Shown here in pieces: positions 42,966 through 52,862 of a stretch of 64,000 nt of DNA. Under the pieces are notes generated by a model that did not search any database, was not told the DNA's origin, and saw only the letters and a program-made list of their open reading frames with translations. The stretch spans positions 1-64,000 of the forward strand of contig DBRH01000012.1 in assembly GCA_002305955.1 (NCBI GenBank). The letters are read 5' to 3'. This DNA is from Kosmotogaceae bacterium UBA1373. Lineage in GTDB: Bacteria > Thermotogota > Thermotogae > Petrotogales > Kosmotogaceae. Numbering within the stretch: position 1 is the stretch's first letter; every line of letters starts with the position of its first letter. The position numbers were made by a program, and so were the translations under genes.

Positions 42966-45736
42966 TGGCCGTCGAGAGAAGAATTTACTGGTTGAGACAT
43001 CTAGTACTTATAGCCGTTGTCGTGATAGTTCTCTTTCCGATGGTATGGCTGGTGAGCACATCTATAAGGCGCGATCAGGCGGCCTTTTCATCGAACCTCT
43101 TTTCCAGTAGAGTGACTCTCCAGCATTACAGGAACCTGCTATTACCCGAGAGAAGCGTCGGAAGATTGATTTTGGATTTACAGAGTGCCACCTACGCTAC
43201 AGGAGATTACCGGGGAAAGAGTCAGGAAGAGCTCAAAAAAAACGTTGAGAGTTACCTGGCCAAATTCGATTCTCTCATGGAAGAAAGCCAGAGAATGGTG
43301 TCGAACATCGAATCGGGTATGGCGGAAATAGAGAAAGACGTCGTAAGCAAAGAGAAGCAGATACTCCTCGAGATGAACGAGATAAGAATTAAAGACAAAG
43401 AGCTTTTCGAAAACCGTTTGAAACAGATCGGTACTTTTGAAGAGCCCCAGATGGCCTATGCTGTCGGCAGGATTCTCGAGACCACCGTTCCATCTCTGGA
43501 AGGAGTTTATCCCTTCTACACCGATCTTCTCGGAGAACGGGCAGCTCCGATAACTGAAGCTATGGAAGGCTACAGGCAGATGTACGAGAGTACACTGAAA
43601 TACCGCGATGAGACTCTAAAGGCGCTCGTCGGGTTAGAGTTTGAGAACCGTGAAGAAGTGATAACATCACTGAATTCGATAGACAAATACATCTCTCTTT
43701 CTTCCGTGGACTACTCCGAGTGGAGGAGGGTGGAATGGTTAAGGGTAATCAACAGGTATTTGCGTGAAGTGGAGAGTTCTCTTCCGGAAATGGAAGCCTC
43801 TGTTCTTAATCAGGCGAGAACAAACCTTTACGAATCTTTCAGGGCGGCCGGAGATTCCTGGGAAGCGGTTCTAACATCCAACGGGGAAGTTTCACAGGAG
43901 CTCTCATCCCTTGCCGGTGAAGCTTTCGGTTCCGGTTATTATAAATACATCGAAGCAAGCGAGGTTCTTTCAGGCATGGAAAACTCCATAGTGGAACTCA
44001 AAAAAACCCTTGCCGTTTCAGAATCTGCCGTTCTGGAACTCGAAGACTCGTTCGAGATAGCTATTCCAACTGTGATATCCGAAACCAGGAAACTGTCGGC
44101 CTTGATTCCCCCATTTGAGCTAGTGGCCTCAAAAGGTATCGAAAGCAGCGACCCGGTCTCAGGCGCCAAACTGACAGGCTCGCTAGATGGGGTTCTGTCG
44201 GCCAGGGAAACCATAAATCTAGTGAACGGTCAGCTGGCAGGTATGAAGAATGTTGAGGAACTCTCTTCAGAGCTTTCCGATCTTTCATCGAAACTCTCCT
44301 GGTTCGTCGATAACAGAGAAGTGCTCATGAAAGCCTCGGGCAACTCTGAGATCTCCAAGGGAGCCGATGTGATCAATATAGCCCTGTCGAATCTTTCGAG
44401 AGTCTTGCCGGTTCTCCAGACCAGTGTTTCCGAGTATCTTGAGGTTTCGAAGAGTGCCGAAGAGTCTAAATCCAGGCTGCAGACTCTGGAAGGCGAGAAG
44501 GAAAAACTGCTAGATACGATTTCAAATCACGAAGAAGAGGCGAGAAAGGCCGAAGAGTCTTACGTGCATGCACTGGAAGCTATTAACATAAGGTCGGCGA
44601 TGCTTTACACGGACCGGGAGATCCTCTCGATAGAAGAGGCCAGAAATTACGTTTTGAATTTAACGAACGTTCTGAACAGCTATTTCAATATCAAAGCCCC
44701 CGTACGCTACCGGACGCTGGTATGGTACGACGACTTCGCCAAGGCCGACACCGAGGCAAGAGATGGCACCGTTCTGTTGAAAGAGTTGATATCTTCGATG
44801 AGAGTGATGAAGGACGATCTCGCTTCGAAGATAGAGAACTATATAGAACTCAGGTTTCTGGGAACATCGATAACGCTCGACGATTTCGGGAAGATGCAGG
44901 AAACGTACAACTCTCTCTTCCAGCAGGTCAACGCCAAGTATCAAAGGGCGTCCAGACTGATTTCAGACCTTATAGAAAAACCCACTTCTTATTCCGAATC
45001 GTACGCGGCCGAACTCAGAGAAGCGGATAAAGCCCTTTTCAGGGCGAACCAGATCTGGGTTCAGAAAGAGAGCACGTACTTCTATTTTGTCAGATGGCTT
45101 CTGAACTCCGTCATAGTGGCGCTGGCCGTTGCACTCATAAGTGTTACGGTCGCTGCTCTGGCCGCGTACCCATTCAGTAGAATGAGATTCCCAGGCAGGA
45201 AACAGGGACTTCTGGCACTGCTTCTGGTTCAAATGTTTCCATCGATCATGTTCATGGTTGCCCTGTACGCGTTGCTTCAATTCCTGGGAAGCGTTGTTCC
45301 CTTCCTGGGGCTCAACACTCTCGGAGGTTTGATATTCGTGTATTCCGGGGGGATCGCATTCAACATATGGCTCATAAAGGGTTATTACGACACGATATCT
45401 AATTCGCTGGAAGAGGCCGCCATGATCGATGGAGCAACGAAATTCCAGGCCTTCACCAAGGTCATTCTACCCCTTGCCAGACCCATTCTGGCGGTGGTTG
45501 CGATACTGACCTTCATGAATATTTTCAACGAATATCTCATCGCAAGAATAATCCTTCAGGATATGAACAAATGGACGTATGCCGTCGGCCTCTGGCAGTT
45601 TTCCGGTAGGTTTGAAACCAGCTGGGGGCCATTCACAGCGGCCGCCTTGATAGGTGCGGTTCCGATGGTCATTTTCTTCCTGGTTTTGCAGGATTACATA
45701 GTCGGAGGCCTCACACAGGGTGGCGTGAAAGAGTAA
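42965..45736 (+). CDS. malG: Maltose ABC transporter permease with a very large coiled-coil insertion
   Basis: 923 residues against about 280-300 for a normal MalG. Helix 1 lies at about residues 10-32. The remaining core begins at YFVRWLLNSV (about 707) and runs to the end with an EAA loop LEEAAMIDGATKFQAF (about 815-830). Between them lie some 640 residues rich in Glu, Lys, Leu and Ser with heptad-like spacing and no membrane helices, which topology puts outside the membrane. The reading frame is clean across it, so it is not an assembly artefact of two genes. ATG overlaps the malF stop (TAATG). Confidence 0.92.
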   Translation: MAVERRIYWLRHLVLIAVVVIVLFPMVWLVSTSIRRDQAAFSSNLFSSRVTLQHYRNLLLPERSVGRLILDLQSATYATGDYRGKSQEELKKNVESYLAKFDSLMEESQRMVSNIESGMAEIEKDVVSKEKQILLEMNEIRIKDKELFENRLKQIGTFEEPQMAYAVGRILETTVPSLEGVYPFYTDLLGERAAPITEAMEGYRQMYESTLKYRDETLKALVGLEFENREEVITSLNSIDKYISLSSVDYSEWRRVEWLRVINRYLREVESSLPEMEASVLNQARTNLYESFRAAGDSWEAVLTSNGEVSQELSSLAGEAFGSGYYKYIEASEVLSGMENSIVELKKTLAVSESAVLELEDSFEIAIPTVISETRKLSALIPPFELVASKGIESSDPVSGAKLTGSLDGVLSARETINLVNGQLAGMKNVEELSSELSDLSSKLSWFVDNREVLMKASGNSEISKGADVINIALSNLSRVLPVLQTSVSEYLEVSKSAEESKSRLQTLEGEKEKLLDTISNHEEEARKAEESYVHALEAINIRSAMLYTDREILSIEEARNYVLNLTNVLNSYFNIKAPVRYRTLVWYDDFAKADTEARDGTVLLKELISSMRVMKDDLASKIENYIELRFLGTSITLDDFGKMQETYNSLFQQVNAKYQRASRLISDLIEKPTSYSESYAAELREADKALFRANQIWVQKESTYFYFVRWLLNSVIVALAVALISVTVAALAAYPFSRMRFPGRKQGLLALLLVQMFPSIMFMVALYALLQFLGSVVPFLGLNTLGGLIFVYSGGIAFNIWLIKGYYDTISNSLEEAAMIDGATKFQAFTKVILPLARPILAVVAILTFMNIFNEYLIARIILQDMNKWTYAVGLWQFSGRFETSWGPFTAAALIGAVPMVIFFLVLQDYIVGGLTQGGVKE

Positions 45737-45745
45737 TTCCAACGA

Positions 45746-45767
45746 CGGGGCGGATCTCTCCGCCCCG
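45746..45767 (+). terminator. Terminator after malG
   Basis: CGGGGCGGA-TCTC-TCCGCCCCG followed by CTTTTA. The T-run is short and the next gene starts 17 bases later, so some read-through is likely. Confidence 0.7.
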
Positions 45768-45783
45768 CTTTTATGGAGGTTTT

Positions 45784-46968
45784 ATGGAACTCGTCTTTCC
45801 CGACTACGAAGGAAGTTCGATAGTGAATTTCTCGGCTGGCCTTCTGGAACACTTTATGGCCCAGCGCCCCGATGGTAGCGTTCCCTACTCATTTGAATCC
45901 AACAAAATTGACCTTTCAGGATCGGAGAAGGTAGTGGTCTTCGTGATCGATGCGCTAGGGTACTTCAATCTCCTGAGGATAATGGAGGAAAACTCTTTCA
46001 GACTCTTCTCCAGAGAGGATATCAGAATACTCACATCGGTCTTTCCCTCGACCACCACGGCGGCGTTGACATCGATATTCACCGCAAACACCCCATCCAG
46101 GCACGGTTTTCTTGGGTATCTGTTGAACATACCCGAGTACGGTGGTCTGGTAAACATGATAGAACTGACTCCATACACACAGGACAGAGACAATCTGACC
46201 AGACTGGGTTTCGATCCTTTGAAATATATAGAGCGGCAAACCATCTTCGAATCGCTGAAAGAAGCCGGTGTCAGAGGTTACCACCTCACTTCGAAGAGCT
46301 TCGTGAACACAGGATTAACCAGAATGCATACCCGCGGCGGGATCGCCAGGGGAGCGCATGGGATTGGAGATATACTCGAGGAACTGAAGATAGTTCTGGA
46401 TTCTGAGGAAGCCAGCAGTCTCACAATAGTTTACTGGGGCTTGATAGACACCTACGGTCACAGATATGGCCCGGAATCGCTGGCTTATTCGGTCGAAACG
46501 ACGGCTTTGATCCGCTCCATAGAAGATTTTTTCGATAGGTATGTGGAGCCGGGAACGAGCTTTTTCATCACCGCCGATCACGGCCAGATTCAAACGCCAT
46601 GGGACAGGGAGATCTGGTGGTCGAAGTTCGATAGATCTTTTGAACACATGTATTCGATGCCCGGTGGTGAACAGAGAATGGCCTATATATACACCAGCGA
46701 TCGGGAGAAGACGCAGGAGGTTCTTGAGGAGCTTTACGGCGATTCTCTCCTCGTAATTCCTACGGACAGCCTCGACTGGAAGAGGTATTTTGGCGGTGAG
46801 ATGTCGAACACTCTCAAAAAGAGAGTCGGAGAGCTGATCACCATTTCGAAGGAAGATTACTCTTTCTGTTTCAAATACACCGGCCAGGAACACTCACTAA
46901 AAGGCCGTCACGGTGGATTGTCGCCCGAGGAGATGTATGTTCCTCTGATATTTCTCAAAAAGGGCTAA
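45784..46968 (+). CDS. Alkaline phosphatase superfamily phosphodiesterase/nucleotide pyrophosphatase
   Basis: 394 residues. The metal motif VVFVIDALGYFN, the nucleophile region PSTTTAALTSIFT, YWGLIDTYGHRYG and ITADHGQ define the type I phosphodiesterase/nucleotide pyrophosphatase fold. Substrate unknown. ATG is behind TGGAGG. Its end overlaps the converging tsaB end by four bases. No signal peptide. Confidence 0.87.
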   Translation: MELVFPDYEGSSIVNFSAGLLEHFMAQRPDGSVPYSFESNKIDLSGSEKVVVFVIDALGYFNLLRIMEENSFRLFSREDIRILTSVFPSTTTAALTSIFTANTPSRHGFLGYLLNIPEYGGLVNMIELTPYTQDRDNLTRLGFDPLKYIERQTIFESLKEAGVRGYHLTSKSFVNTGLTRMHTRGGIARGAHGIGDILEELKIVLDSEEASSLTIVYWGLIDTYGHRYGPESLAYSVETTALIRSIEDFFDRYVEPGTSFFITADHGQIQTPWDREIWWSKFDRSFEHMYSMPGGEQRMAYIYTSDREKTQEVLEELYGDSLLVIPTDSLDWKRYFGGEMSNTLKKRVGELITISKEDYSFCFKYTGQEHSLKGRHGGLSPEEMYVPLIFLKKG

Positions 46969-47615
46969 GTCTTTCGGGGATTTCTCCTGTCCCAGTTGAG
47001 TTCGGCAACGGACTTTTGAAGATAGACGGGTTCAAGATCGATGCCGGAAAGTATCTTCCCGCTCCTGAAAGCCTCCAGCGCGACCTTTTGCATCGAAGTG
47101 GGCGACGGTTCCACGAGGAAGGTTCTATATTCTTTAAAATCCGCAAGTTCCTCGGTTCTTTCCGAACATACTATGGTTGACTTATCTAGCTTCCCTTTAA
47201 TCTCCGCCGTAGAGCTGAAAAGCGTTTCACCGGGTCTCTTCTTGAGATACGCCCGCCAGTAGAAGTGGCCCTCTCTGCCCTTTCTGCAGATTACGAAGTC
47301 ATCGAAATCCATCCCTTCGGCCAGCGGACCGAGTGAATTGAAAGGAGCCACGGGGATGTTGTGCGGCAGGGAGAGCCCCTTTATGGTAGACAACCCCACT
47401 CTCAGACCGGTCAACGATCCGGGACCGACGCCCGCTCCGAGAAAGTCCAGATCGGCGGGGGAGATCTCCAGTAGATCAAGAGACTGCTTGATAACAACGG
47501 CCAGCATGGATCCGTGACGGTCCAGATCTTTCAAAGAAAGGTTGATATCGCCTTTGCCGTTGCTGGCCGAAAGCAGCAGGGTTCTGGATGAGGTATCGAC
47601 AATCAGATATTTCAT
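46965..47615 (-). CDS. tsaB: tRNA threonylcarbamoyladenosine biosynthesis protein TsaB
   Basis: 216 residues of the ASKHA fold. TsaB pairs with TsaD and TsaE to make t6A37 in ANN-reading tRNAs. The N terminus LIVDTSSRTLLL and GVGPGSLTGLRVGLSTIKGL are typical. It is the last gene of the hrcA operon, seven bases after yitT. Confidence 0.92.
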   Translation of the reverse strand: MKYLIVDTSSRTLLLSASNGKGDINLSLKDLDRHGSMLAVVIKQSLDLLEISPADLDFLGAGVGPGSLTGLRVGLSTIKGLSLPHNIPVAPFNSLGPLAEGMDFDDFVICRKGREGHFYWRAYLKKRPGETLFSSTAEIKGKLDKSTIVCSERTEELADFKEYRTFLVEPSPTSMQKVALEAFRSGKILSGIDLEPVYLQKSVAELNWDRRNPRKT

Positions 47616-47622
47616 ACGCAGT

Positions 47623-48486
47623 TCAATTGAGGTTTTTGAAGCCTTCGCCGAAGACTTCGGAGTTGTTGACCAGAATGACGAAGGCCTTTTTGTCGATGGC
47701 TTTGACTATGTGTCTCAACTGGCCAATTTCGCGCCGTCGTAGCGAAACCATCAGTACGGGCCGCTCTTCGCCTGTGAATCCACCTGTGGCTTTGATCATC
47801 GTGGTTCCCCTTTCCATCTCGCTTATTATCCTGTCCTTTATCTCGGTGCTGTGTACACTCACTACGAAGGCCGTTCTCGTGTTTCCTATACCCTCGATGA
47901 TCGCGTCGATAGTTTTGCTGGTCGTGAATATGGTAATTATTCCGTACATGGCAGCTATGGGACCGAAGACGACGATCGCGAAGATAGTTATCAACGAGTC
48001 GCTTATGAAGAGCCCGGATCCAGTGCTGAAACTGAAGTACTTTGCCAGTATCATGGCAACGATATCCGTTCCGCCCGTGGAGGCTCCCCTCCAAAGGACC
48101 AGTCCCATTCCGACTCCCGCTACCACCCCTCCGTAGATCGCAGCGAGTAGGAAGCCATCCTGAGTGGAAGCGGCGTCCAGATATGGAAAATGTAGCTTCT
48201 GCATTATGTCTACGGTCAGCGACATAAGTATCGCGGAGTATATGGACTTTATTCCGAAGCCGATTCCGAGAACCACGAAGGCCAGCGCAAACAGGAAAAT
48301 GTTGTAAACCAGCATTTGGGCGCCAACCCAGAAACCGAAAATTCTGTAAAGGATTATCGCCAGACCGCTAACCCCGCCGGCGATGATGTTGTTTGGAATC
48401 ATGAACGAGACGATCGCCACGGACGTCAGAATCGAGCCTATCGTTATAAGCGAATAATCAAGCAGGGTCTTTCTCAGAGCCGTCAT
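47623..48486 (-). CDS. YitT family membrane protein (DUF161 plus DUF2179)
   Basis: 287 residues. Five to six membrane segments (residues about 10-200) with the family blocks [14 protein letters not shown] and [11 protein letters not shown], then a cytoplasmic DUF2179 domain (about 205-287, including [14 protein letters not shown]). Role unknown. Its ATG overlaps the dnaJ stop. Confidence 0.9.
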   Translation of the reverse strand: MTALRKTLLDYSLITIGSILTSVAIVSFMIPNNIIAGGVSGLAIILYRIFGFWVGAQMLVYNIFLFALAFVVLGIGFGIKSIYSAILMSLTVDIMQKLHFPYLDAASTQDGFLLAAIYGGVVAGVGMGLVLWRGASTGGTDIVAMILAKYFSFSTGSGLFISDSLITIFAIVVFGPIAAMYGIITIFTTSKTIDAIIEGIGNTRTAFVVSVHSTEIKDRIISEMERGTTMIKATGGFTGEERPVLMVSLRRREIGQLRHIVKAIDKKAFVILVNNSEVFGEGFKNLN

Positions 48487-49610
48487 TCGACCACCTTGGA
48501 GTTTTTCAACTTGGCAATCTGCTGCAACAGCTTCTTTTCTCGGCTTGACGGTTTTCCTATGTTGACCCTCACCGTGACCAGCAGATCCCCGCGTTTGCTA
48601 CCCGATATGTTCGGGACCCCGAGATTCTTCATTCTGAAGACGGTGCTCGGACTGGTGCCGGCCGGTATTTTAAGAGTCTCGCTACCACCCTCGGGAAGTC
48701 CGACGTCAACCGAAGTACCCAGGGCGGCCTCAACGTAATCTATTTCTTTACTCACGTAGAGATCGTTACCGTTTCTGCGGTATTCGGAAGGCATTTCAAC
48801 CCTTACGCTCACATAAAGATCGCCCGACGGACCGCCATTTTGACCGGCGTTTCCGTGCCCCCCGATTCTCAAAGTGGAGCCGTTCTCAACACCGGCGGGA
48901 ATATTGACGCTTACCTGGTGTCTCTCCTTCTGAGTTCCTCTTCCCCCGCAATCGGGGCAGCGTTTGTCGGTTATCTTCCCGCTGCCGCCGCAGGTATTGC
49001 AGGCGCGTGTGTTGCTGAAGATACCGAAGAAAGATCGGTGCTCTTCCTTTATATAGCCCGTTCCGTTGCAGTTGGGACAGGTTCTGTAACTGGTGCCGCT
49101 CTCCGATCCGTTGCCGTTGCAGCTCTTACAGGTGGTGCTCCTGTCGTACTCAAGGATCACTTTCTTTCCCAGGATTACATCCTTCAGATCCACAACTACC
49201 GAAGCGTGTATATCCTCGCCCCTGATGGCGCGTGGCCCCTGAGTTCGCGAAGCTCCGCCAGATCTGTTACTTCCGAAAAAGACGTCGAAGACGTCCTGAA
49301 AGTCTCCGAAGATATCGTCGAAGTGACCTCCTTCGGCGCCTGGGGTTCTGCCTGAGCCACGGCTGTAGGCCGAAGGATCTCCTACGTAACCAAAACGATC
49401 GAACATGGCTCGTTTCTCTTGATCGGAAAGAACTTCATAGGCTTCCTGTATCTCCTTGAATTTTGCCTCGGCCGATTTTCTATCTTCACCCTTGTAAGCA
49501 TCGGGGTGCCATTCCTTCACCAGCTTTCTGTAAGCCTTTCTTATATCCTCCGGCGTTGCCGTTCTGGGAACCCCGAGAATCTCGTAATAGTCCTTCCTCG
49601 ATGGAGCCAT
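48483..49610 (-). CDS. dnaJ: Chaperone protein DnaJ
   Basis: 375 residues with the complete class A layout: J domain with HPD in EWHPDAY, a short Gly-rich linker, four zinc CxxCxG repeats (CKSCNG, CPNCNG, CNTCGG, CPDCGG) and the C-terminal substrate domains. It stimulates DnaK. ATG 49610 is behind AGGTGAT; a GTG three codons upstream lacks one. No dnaK is in the operon. Confidence 0.97.
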   Translation of the reverse strand: MAPSRKDYYEILGVPRTATPEDIRKAYRKLVKEWHPDAYKGEDRKSAEAKFKEIQEAYEVLSDQEKRAMFDRFGYVGDPSAYSRGSGRTPGAEGGHFDDIFGDFQDVFDVFFGSNRSGGASRTQGPRAIRGEDIHASVVVDLKDVILGKKVILEYDRSTTCKSCNGNGSESGTSYRTCPNCNGTGYIKEEHRSFFGIFSNTRACNTCGGSGKITDKRCPDCGGRGTQKERHQVSVNIPAGVENGSTLRIGGHGNAGQNGGPSGDLYVSVRVEMPSEYRRNGNDLYVSKEIDYVEAALGTSVDVGLPEGGSETLKIPAGTSPSTVFRMKNLGVPNISGSKRGDLLVTVRVNIGKPSSREKKLLQQIAKLKNSKVVE

Positions 49611-49632
49611 GAAAATCACCTGCCACAGGTTC

Positions 49633-50196
49633 TCATTCGTCCGCTGGAGAGCTGTTTAGAGCTACCACTACCCTTGCCGGTCTGAGAACCTTCCCGTTGA
49701 AATTGTAACCGATCGCATTCACCTTATACACTGCCATGTCCGGTACTTCGTTCGTCGATACGGTCTCGTCCACTTCGTTGGCGAAAGGATCGAAAGGCAT
49801 TCCGATCTCAGGCTCAATAAAGGAGACCCCCTCGTCCGACATCAGTTTTTCCATCGACTTCGATATCAATTCTATACCCAGAAAAAGACCGTCGTCTCGA
49901 TTTTGACTGTTGGCCAGCGCCCTATTCAGATCCATGTAGATATCTATTATCCTCAGAACCGTTCTCTCTTTGCTTCTTCTGACCTGTTCTTCCGCTTCCC
50001 TGCGTATCGCCGTTTTGAAGTTCTGGAACTCGGCTCTCAACCTTGCGTTTTCTTCTATCAGGTCCTTGACCGATGCCTTCAATTCATCTATCTCAACTTT
50101 TGAAGCACTTTCCGTTTCAAATGAGTTTTCCTGCACTCCGAAAGGAGTCTCGTTTTGATCCATGTTGTTGATGGCTTCTTCGCGCTTTTCGTCCAT
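49633..50196 (-). CDS. grpE: Nucleotide exchange factor GrpE
   Basis: 187 residues. An acidic N terminus, a long coiled coil (about 35-95, with [15 protein letters not shown]), and the beta-wing ending with [10 protein letters not shown] are typical. GrpE releases ADP from DnaK. It lies between hrcA and dnaJ. Confidence 0.95.
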   Translation of the reverse strand: MDEKREEAINNMDQNETPFGVQENSFETESASKVEIDELKASVKDLIEENARLRAEFQNFKTAIRREAEEQVRRSKERTVLRIIDIYMDLNRALANSQNRDDGLFLGIELISKSMEKLMSDEGVSFIEPEIGMPFDPFANEVDETVSTNEVPDMAVYKVNAIGYNFNGKVLRPARVVVALNSSPADE

Positions 50197-50214
50197 AAAG
50201 TTTCCTCCTGTCTG

Positions 50215-51258
50215 CTATCTGTTCGAAAAAACCTCCGAAAGTCTGTTTATAGAGAATTCGAGATAGCCCGTTATCTTCTCGTAATACGACAGCTTCGGAG
50301 TCACTATATAAACCGTACCTATCTTCTCATCGTTTCTGGTGTAAGGAGAAGCGAATATAGAGTAGTTCTTCATCTCCTCCCTGCCAATCTCCTGGCCTAT
50401 GAAAGCCTTTGGAGAATCTACCTCTCCCAGTTCCTTTAGGAGTCCCTCAAGGTTTTTGGGATTCTCTATCGCCCTTACAAGATCTGTGACATCTTGAGAG
50501 TCAAGATACTCACTGACTATGACGAACTCTAGTCCATACCTAAAATACTTCTCTTCGTTTTCCTTGTCGAATATACTTTGCAGGAAGTGAAGTATCTCCT
50601 GTACTCTCCTGTCGTACCATTGATCCTCTTTTATTTCGACGTTCCTGATGCCCTTTCGTATCTCGCCTATGGTCTTTCCGACCACCGCCATGTTGATTTG
50701 TCTTTGGAAAGTATCGACGTCAAATTCGCTAAAGCCCGTAAAAACAGTGGTGTTCAAACTCACGCCCAGATCGGTGATCACCGAAACGTTCAGGTAACTC
50801 TCGGCTATTCTGGATATCGAAATCGACCTCACGACCAGTCTATCTAGTTTCGGCTTCTCGATTATCACGAAGGCCGAGGCTGCGTGAGCGAGAATCCTGG
50901 TCATGCCCTGTAGTAGTCTTTCGGTATCGCCCATGAAGCTGGCCTGGCGGATGGCTATGGCCACGTTGCTCTCCTGCAAGTCCCTGGAGATGCTCTTTAT
51001 TGAATCGAGATAAAATCTCAATCCCTTGTCCGTCAGAACCCTACCGGCCGATGTGTGCGGCTGGTTGATATACCCCAGAAACTCGAGCTTTCTCATATCG
51101 TTCCTTACCGTCGCCGAGCTGAAATTGAGGTTTGAATGCTCGAGAACCTGTTTCGAACTCACGGGCTTGCCGGTGGATATGTACTCTCTCGATATACAGT
51201 AAAGAACTCTTACCTGTCTGGAGTTTAGATCCGGACCAATCATTCGCCTTCTAGACAT
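50215..51258 (-). CDS. hrcA: Heat-inducible transcription repressor HrcA
   Basis: 347 residues. The N-terminal winged helix (LNSRQVRVLYCISREYI, then SSATVRNDMRKLE and TSAGRVLTDKGLR) and a GAF-like C-terminal region match HrcA. It binds CIRCE and controls its own operon. ATG 51258 is used; the ribosome binding site lies inside the CIRCE element directly upstream. Confidence 0.96.
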   Translation of the reverse strand: MSRRRMIGPDLNSRQVRVLYCISREYISTGKPVSSKQVLEHSNLNFSSATVRNDMRKLEFLGYINQPHTSAGRVLTDKGLRFYLDSIKSISRDLQESNVAIAIRQASFMGDTERLLQGMTRILAHAASAFVIIEKPKLDRLVVRSISISRIAESYLNVSVITDLGVSLNTTVFTGFSEFDVDTFQRQINMAVVGKTIGEIRKGIRNVEIKEDQWYDRRVQEILHFLQSIFDKENEEKYFRYGLEFVIVSEYLDSQDVTDLVRAIENPKNLEGLLKELGEVDSPKAFIGQEIGREEMKNYSIFASPYTRNDEKIGTVYIVTPKLSYYEKITGYLEFSINRLSEVFSNR

Positions 51259-51285
51259 TTAGCACTCCTTCCAAAAGACTGCTAA
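51259..51285. promoter_or_regulatory. CIRCE operator
   Basis: TTAGCACTC, nine bases, GACTGCTAA: matches the consensus TTAGCACTC-N9-GAGTGCTAA except one base in the second arm. It starts one base before the hrcA ATG on the opposite strand. Confidence 0.93.
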
Positions 51286-51288
51286 TTA

Positions 51289-51317
51289 ATGTTAGCATAC
51301 GCCGCCTCAGTTGTCAA
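51289..51317 (-). promoter_or_regulatory. hrcA operon promoter
   Basis: TTGACA (51312-51317), 17 bases, TAACAT (51289-51294) with an upstream TG extension. The -35 coincides with the murE -35 on the other strand. Confidence 0.85.
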
Positions 51318-51339
51318 GTTCAGGGAGCGATGATACAAT
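51311..51339 (+). promoter_or_regulatory. murE (mur/ftsW operon) promoter
   Basis: TTGTCA (51311-51316), 17 bases, TACAAT (51334-51339) with TGA extension. Five of six matches in each hexamer. Confidence 0.8.
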
Positions 51340-51365
51340 CTTCTAGAGCGAAAGGGGTGTGATTC

Positions 51366-52862
51366 ATGAGATTGTCTCAGATCATAGAACTCCTCGGCAA
51401 CAACGTCCTTCAGGTAGTGAACCCCGGTAATGTTGACCCCGAATTTGAGCATGTGGAGAGCGATTCAAGAATTCTCAAAGAGAATGTTCTCTTCATATGC
51501 ATAAAGGGTCAGGCTTTCGACTCGCACCTGATTGCCAAAGAGCTGCAAAAAAAGGGTGCGGTTGCGCTGATAGCCGAGACTGTCATTGAAGATGAAGAGT
51601 TATTCATTCCCATCGTTTACGTGAAAAGTACCCGTCTCGTAGAGGCTTTGTTGACCATGGAGGAGTACAACCACCCCTATCGTAAACTAACGACTATAGG
51701 AGTCACCGGTACAAACGGAAAGACGACGATAACCACTCTCATATATCATGTGCTCTCTATTTTTGAGAGGAAAGCCTCCCTCATCGGGACTGTGAGAAAC
51801 GTGGTCGGCGAAAACGTATATACGAACCCCAAGAACACCACGCCTGGTCCTTTCGAGCTGGCCAGACTCCTTCAACTTTCGAACAAATTGAAGTCCGAAT
51901 ACTTCGTCATGGAAGTCTCTTCACATTCGCTTTCCATGAACAGAGTCGAGGGCATGAGGTTCGATGTTGGTATCATAACCAACGTTACGCGGGACCACCT
52001 GGATTTTCACTTCTCCTTTGAAGATTACTACAGGGCTAAGATGCACCTGTTTTCGCTTTTGAAATCCAACGGTATAGCCGTAGTGAACGGAGACAAAATA
52101 AACATCGCAGACATTCACATATCCAGAAGCCGCATCATAACGTACGGTTTCGGAGACGAGTCGGATTACAGGATCGAAGATCTCGATGTTTCCCGCACCG
52201 GAATGGATTTTACCATTCACACTCCTTTCGGTTCCTCTCAGAGGGTTTACACCCGCCTGATAGGGGAGCACAACGCGTACAACGTGGCGGCCGCCATCGC
52301 CGCGCTCAATTCGTTGAATTACGATATGGATCATATAATAAAGGCTATTTCTTCTTTTGGTGGAGTGCCCGGGAGGTTCGAATTCGTCGAAGAGGCCACC
52401 AAGTACGGTTTCGATGTCGTTATAGACTTCGCCCACACGCCAGATGCTCTGGAAAAACTTCTGCGCACCGCCAGAAGGCTCAGCCCTGGGAGGTTGATCC
52501 TCGTCTTTGGAGCAGGTGGATCGGCAGACAAAGGAAAGAGACCTTTGATGTCGGAAGTTTCTTCGCGGTTCAGCGATGTGGTGATTCTGACCTCCGACGA
52601 TCCGAAAAACGACGATCCTCTGGAGATACTTCAAGATCTGGAGAGCGGCATCGACAAATTCAAGCCTTATCTCGTGATCCCGGATAGGAAAGAGGCCATT
52701 TCCGTCGCCCTTACGCTGGCCAACAGGCAGGATATGGTTTTGATAGCCGGCAGGGGGCACGAAGACTTCCAGATTCTCAAGGACAGGAAAGTGCCTTTCA
52801 ACGATAAGCAAGTCGTTAAAGATATTTTAGAAACTAAATTCCGGAGGCACATCAAGAAGTGA
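51366..52862 (+). CDS. murE: UDP-MurNAc-tripeptide ligase MurE, probably lysine-adding
   Basis: 498 residues. MurE adds the third residue of the peptidoglycan stem. ATP site GVTGTNGKTTITTL, then the N-terminal and C-terminal domains in order. Meso-DAP enzymes carry DNPR in the specificity loop; here it is TSDDPKNDDP, closest to the T. maritima enzyme, which incorporates lysine (as I recall, both L and D isomers). First gene of the operon, overlapping murF (GTGA). Confidence 0.94.
   Translation: MRLSQIIELLGNNVLQVVNPGNVDPEFEHVESDSRILKENVLFICIKGQAFDSHLIAKELQKKGAVALIAETVIEDEELFIPIVYVKSTRLVEALLTMEEYNHPYRKLTTIGVTGTNGKTTITTLIYHVLSIFERKASLIGTVRNVVGENVYTNPKNTTPGPFELARLLQLSNKLKSEYFVMEVSSHSLSMNRVEGMRFDVGIITNVTRDHLDFHFSFEDYYRAKMHLFSLLKSNGIAVVNGDKINIADIHISRSRIITYGFGDESDYRIEDLDVSRTGMDFTIHTPFGSSQRVYTRLIGEHNAYNVAAAIAALNSLNYDMDHIIKAISSFGGVPGRFEFVEEATKYGFDVVIDFAHTPDALEKLLRTARRLSPGRLILVFGAGGSADKGKRPLMSEVSSRFSDVVILTSDDPKNDDPLEILQDLESGIDKFKPYLVIPDRKEAISVALTLANRQDMVLIAGRGHEDFQILKDRKVPFNDKQVVKDILETKFRRHIKK

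Noticed and set aside
42965..45736. MalG as two genes fused by a sequencing error
   Set aside because: The frame is open throughout with normal codon usage, and the inserted part lies in a topologically permitted outer loop with permease sequence on both sides.
47612..48094. Leftward His/Arg-rich open frame inside yitT
   Set aside because: It is an alternative frame of the YitT gene with the skewed composition typical of a shadow frame.
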